DNA of 63,358 nt from Gammaproteobacteria bacterium (GCA_009922595.1 RFVC01000010.1:1-63358); one strand, 5' to 3'; shown: positions 9,576-18,437, numbered from the stretch's first letter. A program made the numbers and translations. Notes: generated from the sequence alone by a model not told the origin.

Positions 9576-9965
9576 ATGTTTCAACGAATCTGTTCAGTGC
9601 TATTAAAAGGGGCTTCTTTAGTTGCCGTTTCATACTTTTTTTCAGCAGCGACAAATGCCCAGGAAGGCCATCCCCTCAAGGGCTCATGGATTGGTGAATG
9701 GTCCGGTAATTCTGACCTAGGCGAGTTTGTCCTTGTCGTCATGGACTGGGATGGAAGCGCTGTTAGCGGAATGATCAACCCGGGTACAGATAACATGGGC
9801 ATCGAAAATGTTGACCTGAATCCTGAAGACTGGTCTGTGACGATTGAATCCGGCGGTTATACAATCGAAGCGGTAATTGAAAATCTAGAGCTTCCTTCCC
9901 GTGCGCTGGTTGGTACTTGGAGGGGGCCGGGTGGAGAAGGCAATTTCGAAATTGTCAGGCAGTAA
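9576..9965 (+). CDS. Small exported protein of unknown function
   Basis: A 129-residue protein with a signal peptide (MFQRICSVLL to ATNAQ). The mature part of about 100 residues is beta-rich: GSWIGEWSGNSDLGEFVLVV, then VSGMINPGTDN, GYTIEAVIEN and a closing LVGTWRGPGGEGNFEIV. The paired GSWIGEW and GTWRGPGGEG ends suggest a small beta-barrel or lipocalin-like fold, but no family is recognised. The start is set by a GGAG 9 bases before the ATG at 9576; upstream ATG 9561 has no ribosome site. It is the first gene after the terminator and 36 bp before the fused DUF6152 gene, so it probably heads that operon. Confidence 0.7.
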   Translation: MFQRICSVLLKGASLVAVSYFFSAATNAQEGHPLKGSWIGEWSGNSDLGEFVLVVMDWDGSAVSGMINPGTDNMGIENVDLNPEDWSVTIESGGYTIEAVIENLELPSRALVGTWRGPGGEGNFEIVRQ

Positions 9966-10001
9966 TCAACCGGAACACATCCTCTTTTCAGTAAATTCGC
10001 T

Positions 10002-11138
10002 ATGACCGTTATGAAATATTCAAGAATAAAAACTTATATCAACGTGCTGATGACGTATTTTGCATTGGCTTCTATAGGAAGCGTGTTTGCCCATCATCCC
10101 ATTTACGGCAAATTTGACCCTGATGAGTCGATTCAAATAAACGGCATTGTGACCAAGGTGGATTGGCGCAGTCCTCATATTCATGTTTTCGTTAATGTTG
10201 CTTCCGGCAGTGATGTGGTGAACTGGGCAGTTGAAATGGAAAATCCCTATATATTGCTTGCCAATAACTGGGATGACACGTCACTGCAGCCAGGTGATGC
10301 CATTGCAGTTTCCGGCATTCGTGCCCGCAACGGCAGCCGACAATTGTGGGGCGAAGATGTCCGTCTCGCTGATACTGGTAGGGCTGTCTATACCGTGGGT
10401 GATACAGAACCGCAGAAACCGCTGGCTGCACGTCCGGTTCCTCGCTGGCCTGACGGTACTCCGGCTCTTGGTGCAGAACCAGGCAGCACAGGCGGCGTCT
10501 GGAGCTATCCTACATCTAAAGCGCTTGTAGAAGATGGCGTTGATTTGGCCATGGATGATTACGGTCAGCTTGCCAATATTGCCGATGCATCAAAAGTTGC
10601 GCCTATGCAGGACTGGGCGCTAGCAAGGTACGTGCATCGCCAGGAGCGCTTTCTGCAAGACGACCCTATGTATCTTGACTGTAAGCCTCCCGGCGGACCT
10701 AGGCAGTATCAGTCTGATCTTGGTTTTCAGTTGATAGAGGATAGGAAGAGCGCACGCATTTTTGTGCTTCTTGGCAGCGGTAACCGCAACTACAGAATTA
10801 TTTACCTAGATGACAGGGATCAGGTGGGTAGAGTCACTGGTGACGATGACAACCCTCTATTTTATGGTCGTTCTGTTGGAGCCTGGGAAGGGGATACCCT
10901 GGTCGTTAATACTACCGGTTTCAACGAAGGTTTCTGGTTTACCAACGGCGGCCTGCCGCATACAAACCTGCTTTCCATGGTGGAAAAGTTTACCCGTGTT
11001 AGTCAGGACACGATGCAGTACGAAGTTACCATTAATGATCCGGGTGCCTATACCAGGCCTTGGACAGCAAGCTGGGAATTAAGTTGGGTTGGCGGACAGG
11101 AACTGCCTTACTCTTTATGTCAGCATAATCGCCAGTAA
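10002..11138 (+). CDS. Exported DUF6152 protein fused to a second conserved domain
   Basis: A 378-residue exported protein. After a signal peptide ending at about residue 30 (SVFAHHPIYG), residues 31-125 are a DUF6152-type domain: AHHxxxxKFD, IQINGIVTKVDWRSPHIHVF and ARNGSRQLWGEDVRL. Residues about 145-378 form a second domain with PDGTPALG, CKPPGGPRQY, YGRSVGAWEGDTLVVNTTGFN, GLPHTNLL and the C-terminal DPGAYTRPWTASWEL. These two parts match the next two genes respectively, which are the same domains as separate proteins. No catalytic motif is recognised and the function is unknown; a periplasmic binding or structural role linked to the upstream receptor is a guess. Confidence 0.82.
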   Translation: MTVMKYSRIKTYINVLMTYFALASIGSVFAHHPIYGKFDPDESIQINGIVTKVDWRSPHIHVFVNVASGSDVVNWAVEMENPYILLANNWDDTSLQPGDAIAVSGIRARNGSRQLWGEDVRLADTGRAVYTVGDTEPQKPLAARPVPRWPDGTPALGAEPGSTGGVWSYPTSKALVEDGVDLAMDDYGQLANIADASKVAPMQDWALARYVHRQERFLQDDPMYLDCKPPGGPRQYQSDLGFQLIEDRKSARIFVLLGSGNRNYRIIYLDDRDQVGRVTGDDDNPLFYGRSVGAWEGDTLVVNTTGFNEGFWFTNGGLPHTNLLSMVEKFTRVSQDTMQYEVTINDPGAYTRPWTASWELSWVGGQELPYSLCQHNRQ

Positions 11139-11175
11139 GAGCGTGCTGAGAGCCTTTTAATTAGAGGAGCTACTT

Positions 11176-11589
11176 ATGAAACATCTTTTCATTATTCTAT
11201 TGGCCGGCAGTTTTCTTTTTGCCGGAAATCTCTCTGCTCACCACTCATTCGTGGCTGAGTTTGATTCAAACAAACCTGTTCAGTTGAATGGTATCGTTAC
11301 CAAGGTTGAGTGGACTAATCCGCACGTCTGGATTTACCTAAACGTCAAAAATGATGAAACAGGTGAAACGGTCAACTGGGGTGCTGAACTGGGTCCACCT
11401 CATGGACTGCAGCGCCGTGGCTGGAGACGTAACACCCTTTCTATCGGGACGCCTATCAATGTTGATGGCTTCCTGGCCAGGAATGGAACGCCACGTGTTA
11501 ATGCACGCAGCATTACACTGCAAGCTACCGGTGCTTCACCAGGCCAAACATTGGATGCAGATTCCAGTATTGGCAGTGGTCAGCAGTAA
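11176..11589 (+). CDS. Exported DUF6152 protein, stand-alone
   Basis: A 137-residue exported protein with signal peptide MKHLFIILLAGSFLFAG to NLSAHHSF. The mature domain shows the DUF6152 hallmarks: AHHSFVAEFD directly after cleavage, VQLNGIVTKVEWTNPHVWIY, GPPHGLQRRGWRRNTL and FLARNGTPRVNARSITL. The twin histidine at the mature N-terminus is conserved in the other copies in this window and could bind a metal; no function is established. A good AGAGGAG ribosome site precedes the ATG. It lies 37 bp after the fused paralogue and 43 bp before the stand-alone second domain. Confidence 0.85.
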   Translation: MKHLFIILLAGSFLFAGNLSAHHSFVAEFDSNKPVQLNGIVTKVEWTNPHVWIYLNVKNDETGETVNWGAELGPPHGLQRRGWRRNTLSIGTPINVDGFLARNGTPRVNARSITLQATGASPGQTLDADSSIGSGQQ

Positions 11590-11632
11590 GCCAAGAATAT
11601 TTCGGTAATAATACAAAGGGGGAGTGATAAGC

Positions 11633-12430
11633 GTGCAATTTAAGAAGACTGTTTCGTCTCTGCTGGCCTACACAGTATTGCTGGGGTGCAGTACCCTTCT
11701 ACTGGCCCAGCCAGGTGGCGGTGGAGAGGATTTTGGTCCTGCTCCAAGAGACGCTGACGGCAGGGTGACCCTTGGTGGAGTTTCCATGAACGACAAAGGT
11801 GTCTGGACGCCCATGTTCAGCATATTTGATCCGGTAGCACCGGTAGAAGTAGTGCCTTTTCAGCCATGGGCGAAAAAGCTCTACGATGACCGCCAGCTTC
11901 ACGAACTGGAACCTCATGCACGCTGCAAGGCCTCAGGAGGGTCCAGGCAATTTCTAACTCCATACGGCGTAGAGTTTGTTGAAATTCCGGAGCTGGAAAA
12001 ACTTTATATTTTCGATATTGGTGGTCCCCATACATTTCGTGTGGTGCACATGGATGGCAGTTCCCATCCTGCTGATCCAGAGCTCAGCAACTACGGTCAC
12101 TCTGTGGGCTGGTGGGAAGGTGACACATTAGTGATTGATACCGTTGGGTATAACGAGGATTTCTGGTTTGGCCGCAGAGGTCTCCCGCATACCGAGGCGC
12201 TGCATACCATAGAACGCATTACCCGTTACAACTCTGACAGGATTGATTACAAAATCACGATTGACGATCCCCTGACATACACGGGAAGTTATACCGGTGG
12301 CTTTAATCTGCGTTGGCAGGAAGACCAAGAACTATTCGAGTACATCTGCCAGCAGGCAAATTATGCCGATGAGCTGATGGTTGGGCAGGAGTCAGATGGC
12401 GTGGATAGGAGCAGTCCGATCGTTCCCTGA
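11633..12430 (+). CDS. Exported protein: stand-alone second domain of the DUF6152 fusion
   Basis: A 265-residue protein homologous to the C-terminal two thirds of the product at 10002: CKASGGSRQF, YGHSVGWWEGDTLVIDTVGYN, FWFGRRGLPHTEALH and TIDDPLTYTGSY align with the fused protein. GTG at 11633 is preferred over GTG at 11624 because AGGGGGA lies at proper spacing only from the former. The N-terminus MQFKKTVSSLLAYTVLLGCS contains a lipobox-like LLGC, yet more hydrophobic residues follow it, so it may be a lipoprotein or be cut after LLLAQ. Function unknown. Last gene of the operon; a terminator follows. Confidence 0.82.
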   Translation: MQFKKTVSSLLAYTVLLGCSTLLLAQPGGGGEDFGPAPRDADGRVTLGGVSMNDKGVWTPMFSIFDPVAPVEVVPFQPWAKKLYDDRQLHELEPHARCKASGGSRQFLTPYGVEFVEIPELEKLYIFDIGGPHTFRVVHMDGSSHPADPELSNYGHSVGWWEGDTLVIDTVGYNEDFWFGRRGLPHTEALHTIERITRYNSDRIDYKITIDDPLTYTGSYTGGFNLRWQEDQELFEYICQQANYADELMVGQESDGVDRSSPIVP

Positions 12431-12453
12431 TTTCAGTTTCAGAAGAGATGTTG

Positions 12454-12484
12454 AAAACCCGAAGATGATCTTCGGGTTTTTTTT
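12454..12484. terminator. Bidirectional intrinsic terminator
   Basis: AAAACCCGAAG pairs with CTTCGGGTTTT around a 5-base loop, followed by a T-run. It lies between the DUF6152 operon and the convergent malonyl-CoA decarboxylase gene. Confidence 0.9.
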
Positions 12485-12502
12485 GCTTCTGAGATAGTGG
12501 TA

Positions 12503-13816
12503 TTAGGGCAAGTGCTGTCGCACATCTGCAGTGCAAATAATGGAGTTCTTTTGCTCAAATGCCTCGTGGTTCTGGGCTAAGGTGGATTTTTCATAGATAT
12601 AGTTCACCATGATACCTAGACTCTGCCTCATGCCGTTTTTTGACTCGTCTGCCAGCCAGTTAATGCGCCCCAGTGTTGCGCCGTTGCCCAGATGAAAGCG
12701 GGCGACGGCGCAGGCAGGCTTTTCGCCTTCTTTTGCCTTGACCAGGTAGAAGGCAGCAAGGCTCATCAGAAGTTTCTTCATCTCTGGGTCTGCAAGCTTC
12801 GCATTCTTGAGGTTGTCGAGCACATCCCTGGCGAGCACTTTTTGATTGTCGTCGAGGAACTCTAGTGAATCCAGGCTAGTATCTAGCCAATGCCTGAAAC
12901 GCGGTATAGGCGAAAGGGTGGAGTAAGTCTCAATACTGGAAATCTCTCTTTCCAGCTTTTCAACAACCTGCTTGATCAGGAGATTGCCAAATGAGACACC
13001 GCGCAGCCCCTTAAGGCAATTATTAATGGAATAAAAAATAGCGGTAGTAGGCGCTTCTCTGGTATCCCCGTTTACATCCTCGTGCAGCAGTTCAGATACG
13101 TTGCTGCTGATCTCATTGGTTAGGGCTACTTCCACAAAAATGAGAGGTTCGTATGGCATGACCGGATGAAAAAAACCAAAGCAGCGACGATCCTCTTCAA
13201 GGCGGCGATGCAGATCGTTCCAGTCTTCGATTTCGTGTACTGATTCGTATTCAATAAGTTTTTCTAGGACCACGGCAGGAGTTTCAAGATCGATACGCCT
13301 GATATCGAGAAAACCTCGGTTAAACCAGGAGCGAAACAGGTGCAGTAAATCGTAATCAACGGTGCTGAGCCCCCGATTTTCTTTGAGTGCTGACAAAACA
13401 TCCTCGCGCATAGCGATCAATGATTCAGTGCCCATTGGCGCCATGTTTAACATACGAAACAGTTCCAGTCGCTTTGATTCGCTGGCTTCATGCAGGGCCT
13501 GCAGCGAAGTCTGCACAGGGTTTATCTGGTAGCCCTGGATTGCGGCATCGACTTTATCGCGGTCTGCGGATAACTCTGTTTCCAGGAAGCTAAAAAACTC
13601 CGTCTTTTCTTCCCATTCGAACTCTTTATAGGCATCCAGAATTTCTTCCGCTAGCGCGATAGATGATGCTTCTCCTTTTAGCTTTAGCAGCGTGTTACAT
13701 AATGTGCTTATCTGCGCGGTTTTTGGTTCGTCATTTCTGGGATAAAGATTGCCAAAATTTTCCAGGCCAAGAACGGAAAGTTTTTTTACCAGGTTTTTGA
13801 GGGAGATGGCTTTCAT
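12503..13816 (-). CDS. Malonyl-CoA decarboxylase
   Basis: A 437-residue cytoplasmic enzyme that decarboxylates malonyl-CoA to acetyl-CoA. An N-terminal helical domain (to about 190) is followed by the GNAT-like catalytic domain with FFHPVMPYEPLIFVEVALT, the catalytic Ser302 in STLSPIPRF and His375 in ARFHLGNGATLGRINW. These match Ser329 and His423 of the human enzyme. The usual YSIS is YSIN here, but that serine is not the catalytic one. Bacterial homologues often sit in mat operons with malonyl-CoA synthetase and a dicarboxylate carrier; neither is nearby. It is divergent from the FAH-family gene. The function is confident. Confidence 0.93.
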   Translation of the reverse strand: MKAISLKNLVKKLSVLGLENFGNLYPRNDEPKTAQISTLCNTLLKLKGEASSIALAEEILDAYKEFEWEEKTEFFSFLETELSADRDKVDAAIQGYQINPVQTSLQALHEASESKRLELFRMLNMAPMGTESLIAMREDVLSALKENRGLSTVDYDLLHLFRSWFNRGFLDIRRIDLETPAVVLEKLIEYESVHEIEDWNDLHRRLEEDRRCFGFFHPVMPYEPLIFVEVALTNEISSNVSELLHEDVNGDTREAPTTAIFYSINNCLKGLRGVSFGNLLIKQVVEKLEREISSIETYSTLSPIPRFRHWLDTSLDSLEFLDDNQKVLARDVLDNLKNAKLADPEMKKLLMSLAAFYLVKAKEGEKPACAVARFHLGNGATLGRINWLADESKNGMRQSLGIMVNYIYEKSTLAQNHEAFEQKNSIICTADVRQHLP

Positions 13817-13882
13817 GTCGGAGTTTGCAAGTAAGGCGTGCCATTAATTGAAAGGCATAACAGCTAATTCTTTAGTTTATAG

Positions 13883-13905
13883 CATGAACTCATTCATGTT
13901 TCATG
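13883..13905. promoter_or_regulatory. Inverted repeat with an extra half-site in a divergent promoter region
   Basis: CATGAA-CTCA-TTCATG (13883-13898) is a perfect dyad, followed by a further TTCATG (13900-13905). It sits in the 159-bp gap between the divergent malonyl-CoA decarboxylase and FAH-family genes, where an operator would be expected. No regulator gene is adjacent. Confidence 0.3.
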
Positions 13906-13975
13906 TAATTAGTTACGAACCTTTTTATACGTTACCATAGCCTTTCACGATTATAAGAATACGAAGGAGGAGCCA

Positions 13976-14668
13976 TTGAGCTTTGTTGTGGCGCCCCAAC
14001 CGACCACGGAAATTACCGTTGTTGGATCAAGTGATACTTTTCCGGTTCACCGAGTGTACTGTGTCGGTAAAAACTATGCCGATCATGTCAAGGAAATGGG
14101 TTCGACACCTGATCGGGATCCACCCTGTTTCTTTATGAAGCCGGCAGATGCCGTCATTACGAATAGTGAGGTGCCGTATCCCCCAGGAACAAAAAATTAC
14201 CACTACGAAACTGAACTGGTCCTGGCAATCGGCAAAGAGGGACGAAATATCAGCGAGGCCGATGCTCCGAATTATATTTTCGGCTATGCCGTGGGGTTTG
14301 ATATGACGCGCCGAGATTTGCAGATGGGCGCTGGGGGGATAGGGCATCCCTGGGACATTGGTAAGGGTTTTGATCATTCAGCACCGATTTCCTCCATTTA
14401 TCCTGCTGCTGATGTCGGTCATATAAACCAAGGGCGTATCAGCATGGCAGTGAATGGAGAGACCCGCCAAGATGCTGATATTAGCCAGCTCATCTGGAAG
14501 AACAACGAAATTATTGCGCAGCTCTCACGCCTATTTCTGCTTAAACCCGGCGACCTGATTTATACGGGAACACCTGCCGGTGTAGGTGCCGTAGTGCCGG
14601 GAGATAAACTCGTGGCTGCAGTTGACGGCCTAGGCGAACTCGCCATAGAAATAACCAGTCCGGAGTAA
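13976..14668 (+). CDS. Fumarylacetoacetate hydrolase-family protein
   Basis: A 230-residue single-domain FAH-family protein of the YcgM type. Such enzymes hydrolyse or decarboxylate beta-dicarbonyl acids formed in aromatic ring degradation, using a divalent metal. E78 and E80 in HYETELVLAIGK and D109 in VGFDMTRRDLQ are the expected metal ligands, and LKPGDLIYTGTPAGVGAV is the conserved C-terminal motif. The start is a TTG chosen because AAGGAGGAG lies immediately upstream at good spacing. The AmpG-like permease starts 10 bp downstream, so the two are co-transcribed. The exact substrate (acylpyruvate, oxaloacetate or other) cannot be read from the sequence. Confidence 0.88.
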   Translation: MSFVVAPQPTTEITVVGSSDTFPVHRVYCVGKNYADHVKEMGSTPDRDPPCFFMKPADAVITNSEVPYPPGTKNYHYETELVLAIGKEGRNISEADAPNYIFGYAVGFDMTRRDLQMGAGGIGHPWDIGKGFDHSAPISSIYPAADVGHINQGRISMAVNGETRQDADISQLIWKNNEIIAQLSRLFLLKPGDLIYTGTPAGVGAVVPGDKLVAAVDGLGELAIEITSPE

Positions 14669-14677
14669 TCCTGCCTC

Positions 14678-16024
14678 ATGCAGCCTCGCGCGCATTCATT
14701 CTCAACCCTGCTGGATAGTCGTTTTCTGATAGCCTACTTGGTTGGAATTTCCAGCGGCTTTCCCTGGGTACTGCACGGTTCCATCTTGACACTATGGCTC
14801 CAAAGCGAGGGTCTCAGTCGATCCGCAATTGGTTACATCGGGGTGATCTCCGCTAGTTATGCCATTAACTGGATTTGGGCACCTCTTGTTGATCGCCTGA
14901 AACTGCCTGTTTTGTATAGGTTGTTCGGGCAGCGACGTTCCTGGATCCTGTTTTGCCAGGGACTCCTGGTCCTGTTTATGTTCGCCATCAGTACGGCAGA
15001 CCCGGGAGTGAACCTTTTTCTTGTCGGAATTTGTGCGCTCGGGATTGCGGTCACATCCGCGACACAGGATGTCGCAGTAGATGCATACCGCGTAATGCTG
15101 TTCAGCCGTGACGAAATGGATGAAAAAATTCCCTATGCTTCTGCCATCGCAACGGCGGGCTGGTGGTCGGGATATGGCTTTATCGGTGGTGCCATAGCAT
15201 TAACCCTCGGTGGCGAAAGCATCGGCCTTGCATGGCCGGAAGTGTACAGGGCGATGATTATCTTTATGCTTTTTCTGATGGTCGCCGTTATGTTTTCCCC
15301 AAACCCTATGACTGCGTACGACGAACAGAACTTTTCTTCTTCTGGTGTAGGAGTAGATTCAGTTCCTCAAGCGTCAGGCTGGTTAAAAAATACCATAGTG
15401 GACCCATTTGCCGAGTTTTTCGGGCGCACCGGATTCAAACTCGGCCTTGGCATTCTTTTGTTTCTATTCAGTTTTAGACTGGGGGAAGCCATGCTGGGCC
15501 GCATGTCCCTGGTTTTTTATGTTGAACTGGGTTTCACCACTGAACAGATAGCCTTTTACCAGAAGTTTTTTGGCGGTTTACTCACTATAATATTTTCGTT
15601 GATAGGGGCTTTCATTAATACCCGTTTTGGCATTATTAGGGGAATGCTGGTTGGCGGAATAGCAATGGCATCATCAAACGTGCTTTTTGCGATTATGGCA
15701 CAGGTTGGACCTGAGCCATGGCTCTTCATGCTGACCTTGCTGATAGATAATTTCACACAGGCGCTAGCAACGGTTTGTGCTATTTCGTTTATTTCTTACT
15801 TTGCCAGTCGCGTGTTTACCGGAACCCAGTTTGCGCTGATGACCTCCATCTCAAATTTCGGAAGGACCACCCTGGCAGCTAGCAGTGGGGCTATCGTAGA
15901 TGGCCTGGGTGGTAACTGGGCGCTGTTTTTTATCATCACGGCATTAATGGTCATACCGGCGCTGCTGATTCTTATCTGGGTCGGCCGAATGCTGAAAATT
16001 TACAATGCTCGGAACTGGCAGTAG
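14678..16024 (+). CDS. AmpG-like major facilitator permease
   Basis: A 448-residue inner-membrane protein with about 12 predicted transmembrane segments. The N-terminal half has GFPWVLHGSILTLWLQSEGL and WAPLVDRLKLP, and the AmpG signature TSATQDVAVDAYRV lies near residue 130. AmpG imports anhydromuropeptides for cell-wall recycling, but genomes often carry several AmpG-like paralogues with other roles. Being 10 bp downstream of an FAH-family enzyme gene, this copy could transport a metabolite instead of muropeptides. The family is clear; the substrate is not. Confidence 0.85.
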   Translation: MQPRAHSFSTLLDSRFLIAYLVGISSGFPWVLHGSILTLWLQSEGLSRSAIGYIGVISASYAINWIWAPLVDRLKLPVLYRLFGQRRSWILFCQGLLVLFMFAISTADPGVNLFLVGICALGIAVTSATQDVAVDAYRVMLFSRDEMDEKIPYASAIATAGWWSGYGFIGGAIALTLGGESIGLAWPEVYRAMIIFMLFLMVAVMFSPNPMTAYDEQNFSSSGVGVDSVPQASGWLKNTIVDPFAEFFGRTGFKLGLGILLFLFSFRLGEAMLGRMSLVFYVELGFTTEQIAFYQKFFGGLLTIIFSLIGAFINTRFGIIRGMLVGGIAMASSNVLFAIMAQVGPEPWLFMLTLLIDNFTQALATVCAISFISYFASRVFTGTQFALMTSISNFGRTTLAASSGAIVDGLGGNWALFFIITALMVIPALLILIWVGRMLKIYNARNWQ

Positions 16025-16060
16025 GCCACTTTTTAAGCAATTTTTGAACAGCTCAGCAAA

Positions 16061-16708
16061 TTACACTAAGTGTCCCGATTTAATCCAGAGTAATGAGTCC
16101 TCTAGTATTTCTGGCGCATGTGAGCCGCCAGGAGGAACGCGTACCCAGGTGCCGGCCTGAAAGGTGCCATATTCATCCCTGTAGGCGCCCCTGATGATGA
16201 AAACCTCTTCGCCTGCATAATGGACATGCGGATGAATCTTGATGCCTGCAGGCGCTTCAAACAGCATGACGTTTTCTGTTTCGAAGTTATGCAAGTAGAG
16301 CAGGCGTGAACCATCTTCCCGTTCTTCCCATTCGGCCTTGTTCGTTTCTATCGCTTTACGTTCCTTATCCTCGGCCTTCATCTGGTGCAGTTTAACGAGG
16401 ATTACGCATCCCTCCTTACTGAAGGGGGAATGGATAAACCCTTTTGGGTTGCGAAAATAGGTACCGGCGTGAAAATCGCCGGTTTCATCAGAAAAGGTAC
16501 CTTCCAGGACCAATATCTCCTCCCCCAATGGGTGATTGTGACCTTTGAAACTTGAACCTGGGTCATAACGTACAATACTGGTGGCGTGGCCGCGCTCGAC
16601 TTCCTCCCGCGCTAGGCACTTGCGCCAGACTCCTTGAGCAGGGCTTGGCTGCCAGTCCATGCTGTTGGTATCTACTGAAACGAACTGAGAAAAATCCATA
16701 TTCAGCAT
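16061..16708 (-). CDS. Double-cupin protein with ChrR-like cupin domains
   Basis: A 215-residue protein made of two ChrR-type cupin domains in tandem. Each keeps metal-ligand sets: GHNHPLGEEILVLEG in the first (about residues 57-71) and HPHVHYAGEEVFIIRG in the second (about 158-173). It lacks the anti-sigma zinc domain of ChrR, so it is likely a stand-alone metal-binding enzyme or sensor, such as a quercetinase-like or acetylacetone dioxygenase-like cupin. It starts just 2 bp downstream of the amidohydrolase stop, so both are in one operon. A second ATG three codons in is an alternative start. Confidence 0.85.
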   Translation of the reverse strand: MLNMDFSQFVSVDTNSMDWQPSPAQGVWRKCLAREEVERGHATSIVRYDPGSSFKGHNHPLGEEILVLEGTFSDETGDFHAGTYFRNPKGFIHSPFSKEGCVILVKLHQMKAEDKERKAIETNKAEWEEREDGSRLLYLHNFETENVMLFEAPAGIKIHPHVHYAGEEVFIIRGAYRDEYGTFQAGTWVRVPPGGSHAPEILEDSLLWIKSGHLV

Positions 16709-16710
16709 AT

Positions 16711-18294
16711 TCAGTTTTCTCTGTTATAAACGATTCGTCCGCCCACCATGGTGAGTGTTGGTCTGATCCAGAAAATTTCTTCTGCAGGGACAGTCATGTA
16801 ATCCTTATCAAGAACAACCAGGTCTGCATATTTACCCGCTTCAAGACTGCCCAGGTTGTCTTCCTGAAAAAACATCCAGGCATTGTTGCGGGTGTGAGCA
16901 GCCAGTGCTTCCTCACGTGTGAGAGTCTGGTCCAATGCCTTGTTGCCGGCAATATCCATACCGCTAACTGCCCATCCCAGTGTAATAAAAGGCTGGTAAT
17001 GGGATACGACCGTTGAGTCGGTACCCAATCCAAATACGATGCCGCTGTCAGCTATATCCCTAAAGGGAATTCGGACGCCTCCGTTCATGGCAACGCCATG
17101 CACTGCCAGGGTCATGCCGAGGTCGCGGGCGCGGCCGATGCTGTCAAGGTTGATGTCGTAGACATGGGCAAGGGTCCAACGCAAGTGTCGGATCGGGTTA
17201 GCATTGTCCAGGACTTCAAAGCGGTTTAGCAGATCCTGGACGGACCAGTTGCTCATGGTATGTTCATGAATATGCCAGCCGCCTTCTGCAGCAGCGGCTG
17301 CTATTTTCATTAGGTTAGTCATTATTTCTTCCGGCCATGGCCCCTGCTGGGATGGAAAGTCGAAAAAGGGCAGGTAGATATGCTCACCCAGTCCAAAACG
17401 GCCGTAAGAACCATCGAAGGTGTTGGGAGTACTACTGCGAATGAGTGCTGCACCCGCATCGGCCCCAACAGCGTCATTCGCCTCGTAAGTCAGAGTGTGC
17501 CAAATGCGTAGAGGCAGTGAGCCTCTCTCTGCACGTCGCTCAAGCACATAATCCTCCCCCTCAGGGCCTCGGCCTAGGCTGTAGAGTGCCGTCAGCCCAT
17601 GACTATTCAAGGTGTGCATGAAGTCTGTGAGATTTTTCTCCAGCTGCGCTTCCGATGTTGGTGCGACCTGCTGGACCAGCAGACCATAGGGAGGTTGAAA
17701 TGTTGCCAGCCCCTGGGCTGGATGCCTGGCTCCATCTTCAGGGTTAAGGCCGACAGCTTCCAAGGCCAGTGTATTGGCATAAACCAGGTTGTAGCGTTCT
17801 TGGAGAAAGAGTGGATTTTCAGGTGCTACCTGATTGAGTTCCTCGAGCGTAAACCCACCTGGCTGGTCAGCAAACTGCTCTGGGTACCAGCCGCCCTGCG
17901 TGAGCAACCATTCGCCCGGTTCAAACTCTGCAACTTTTTCCGCCAGAATCCTGAGCGCCTCTGCCCTGGAATTTACGCCGTCAAGCCGAGGCTGCCGGTG
18001 CCAGCGCTGTACTGCGCGAAGAAAGTGAAAATGATTGTCTATCAGTCCTGGAATAACCGTTGCCCCTTCCAGATCGATCATTACTGTTTCATTATCGGCC
18101 ATGCGGCTTATAGTACTGTCATCGCCTACGGCACTGATGCGTTCCCCCTTAATAGCTATTGCTTCCTGTATGGAAAAGGCGGTATCAACCGTAAGAATTT
18201 TTCCGTTGTAGAAAATAGTGTCAGGTGCCTGAGCTTGCAGGACATGGGGCAACAGGCAAAGCAGCGGTAGGCAGGTTTTAAGCAATGTTTTCAT
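16711..18294 (-). CDS. Exported amidohydrolase (amidohydrolase-3/YtcJ family)
   Basis: A 527-residue metal-dependent hydrolase with a Sec signal peptide (MKTLLKTCLPLLCLLPHVLQAQ). The HxH motif is in LIDNHFHFL, further histidines are in HIHEHTM and LAHVYD, and the acidic ligand is in FGLGTDSTVV, so a bimetal or mononuclear zinc site is complete. The family hydrolyses amides and related C-N bonds; the location here is periplasmic. ATG at 18294 is preferred because GGAGG sits 6 bases upstream; a further-upstream TTG at 18312 lacks support. It is translationally close to the downstream double cupin (2-bp gap), suggesting a joint pathway. Confidence 0.88.
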   Translation of the reverse strand: MKTLLKTCLPLLCLLPHVLQAQAPDTIFYNGKILTVDTAFSIQEAIAIKGERISAVGDDSTISRMADNETVMIDLEGATVIPGLIDNHFHFLRAVQRWHRQPRLDGVNSRAEALRILAEKVAEFEPGEWLLTQGGWYPEQFADQPGGFTLEELNQVAPENPLFLQERYNLVYANTLALEAVGLNPEDGARHPAQGLATFQPPYGLLVQQVAPTSEAQLEKNLTDFMHTLNSHGLTALYSLGRGPEGEDYVLERRAERGSLPLRIWHTLTYEANDAVGADAGAALIRSSTPNTFDGSYGRFGLGEHIYLPFFDFPSQQGPWPEEIMTNLMKIAAAAAEGGWHIHEHTMSNWSVQDLLNRFEVLDNANPIRHLRWTLAHVYDINLDSIGRARDLGMTLAVHGVAMNGGVRIPFRDIADSGIVFGLGTDSTVVSHYQPFITLGWAVSGMDIAGNKALDQTLTREEALAAHTRNNAWMFFQEDNLGSLEAGKYADLVVLDKDYMTVPAEEIFWIRPTLTMVGGRIVYNREN

Positions 18295-18437
18295 GGTCTT
18301 CCTCCGAGGCAAGCCAACATATCATAGCGACCGGACTAGACAAACTCTCTTTCAGGTGAATTGCCGGATTTTTGCCATGTTTAGGGCATGGGGGTGTCTT
18401 ATTGGCTTGTTTCAATCGCAGTTAGGAAAGGAGGAAG

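Noticed and set aside
12503-13816. Apparent loss of the catalytic serine of malonyl-CoA decarboxylase (YSIS reads YSIN)
   Set aside because: The catalytic serine is the one in LSPIP (Ser302), which is present.
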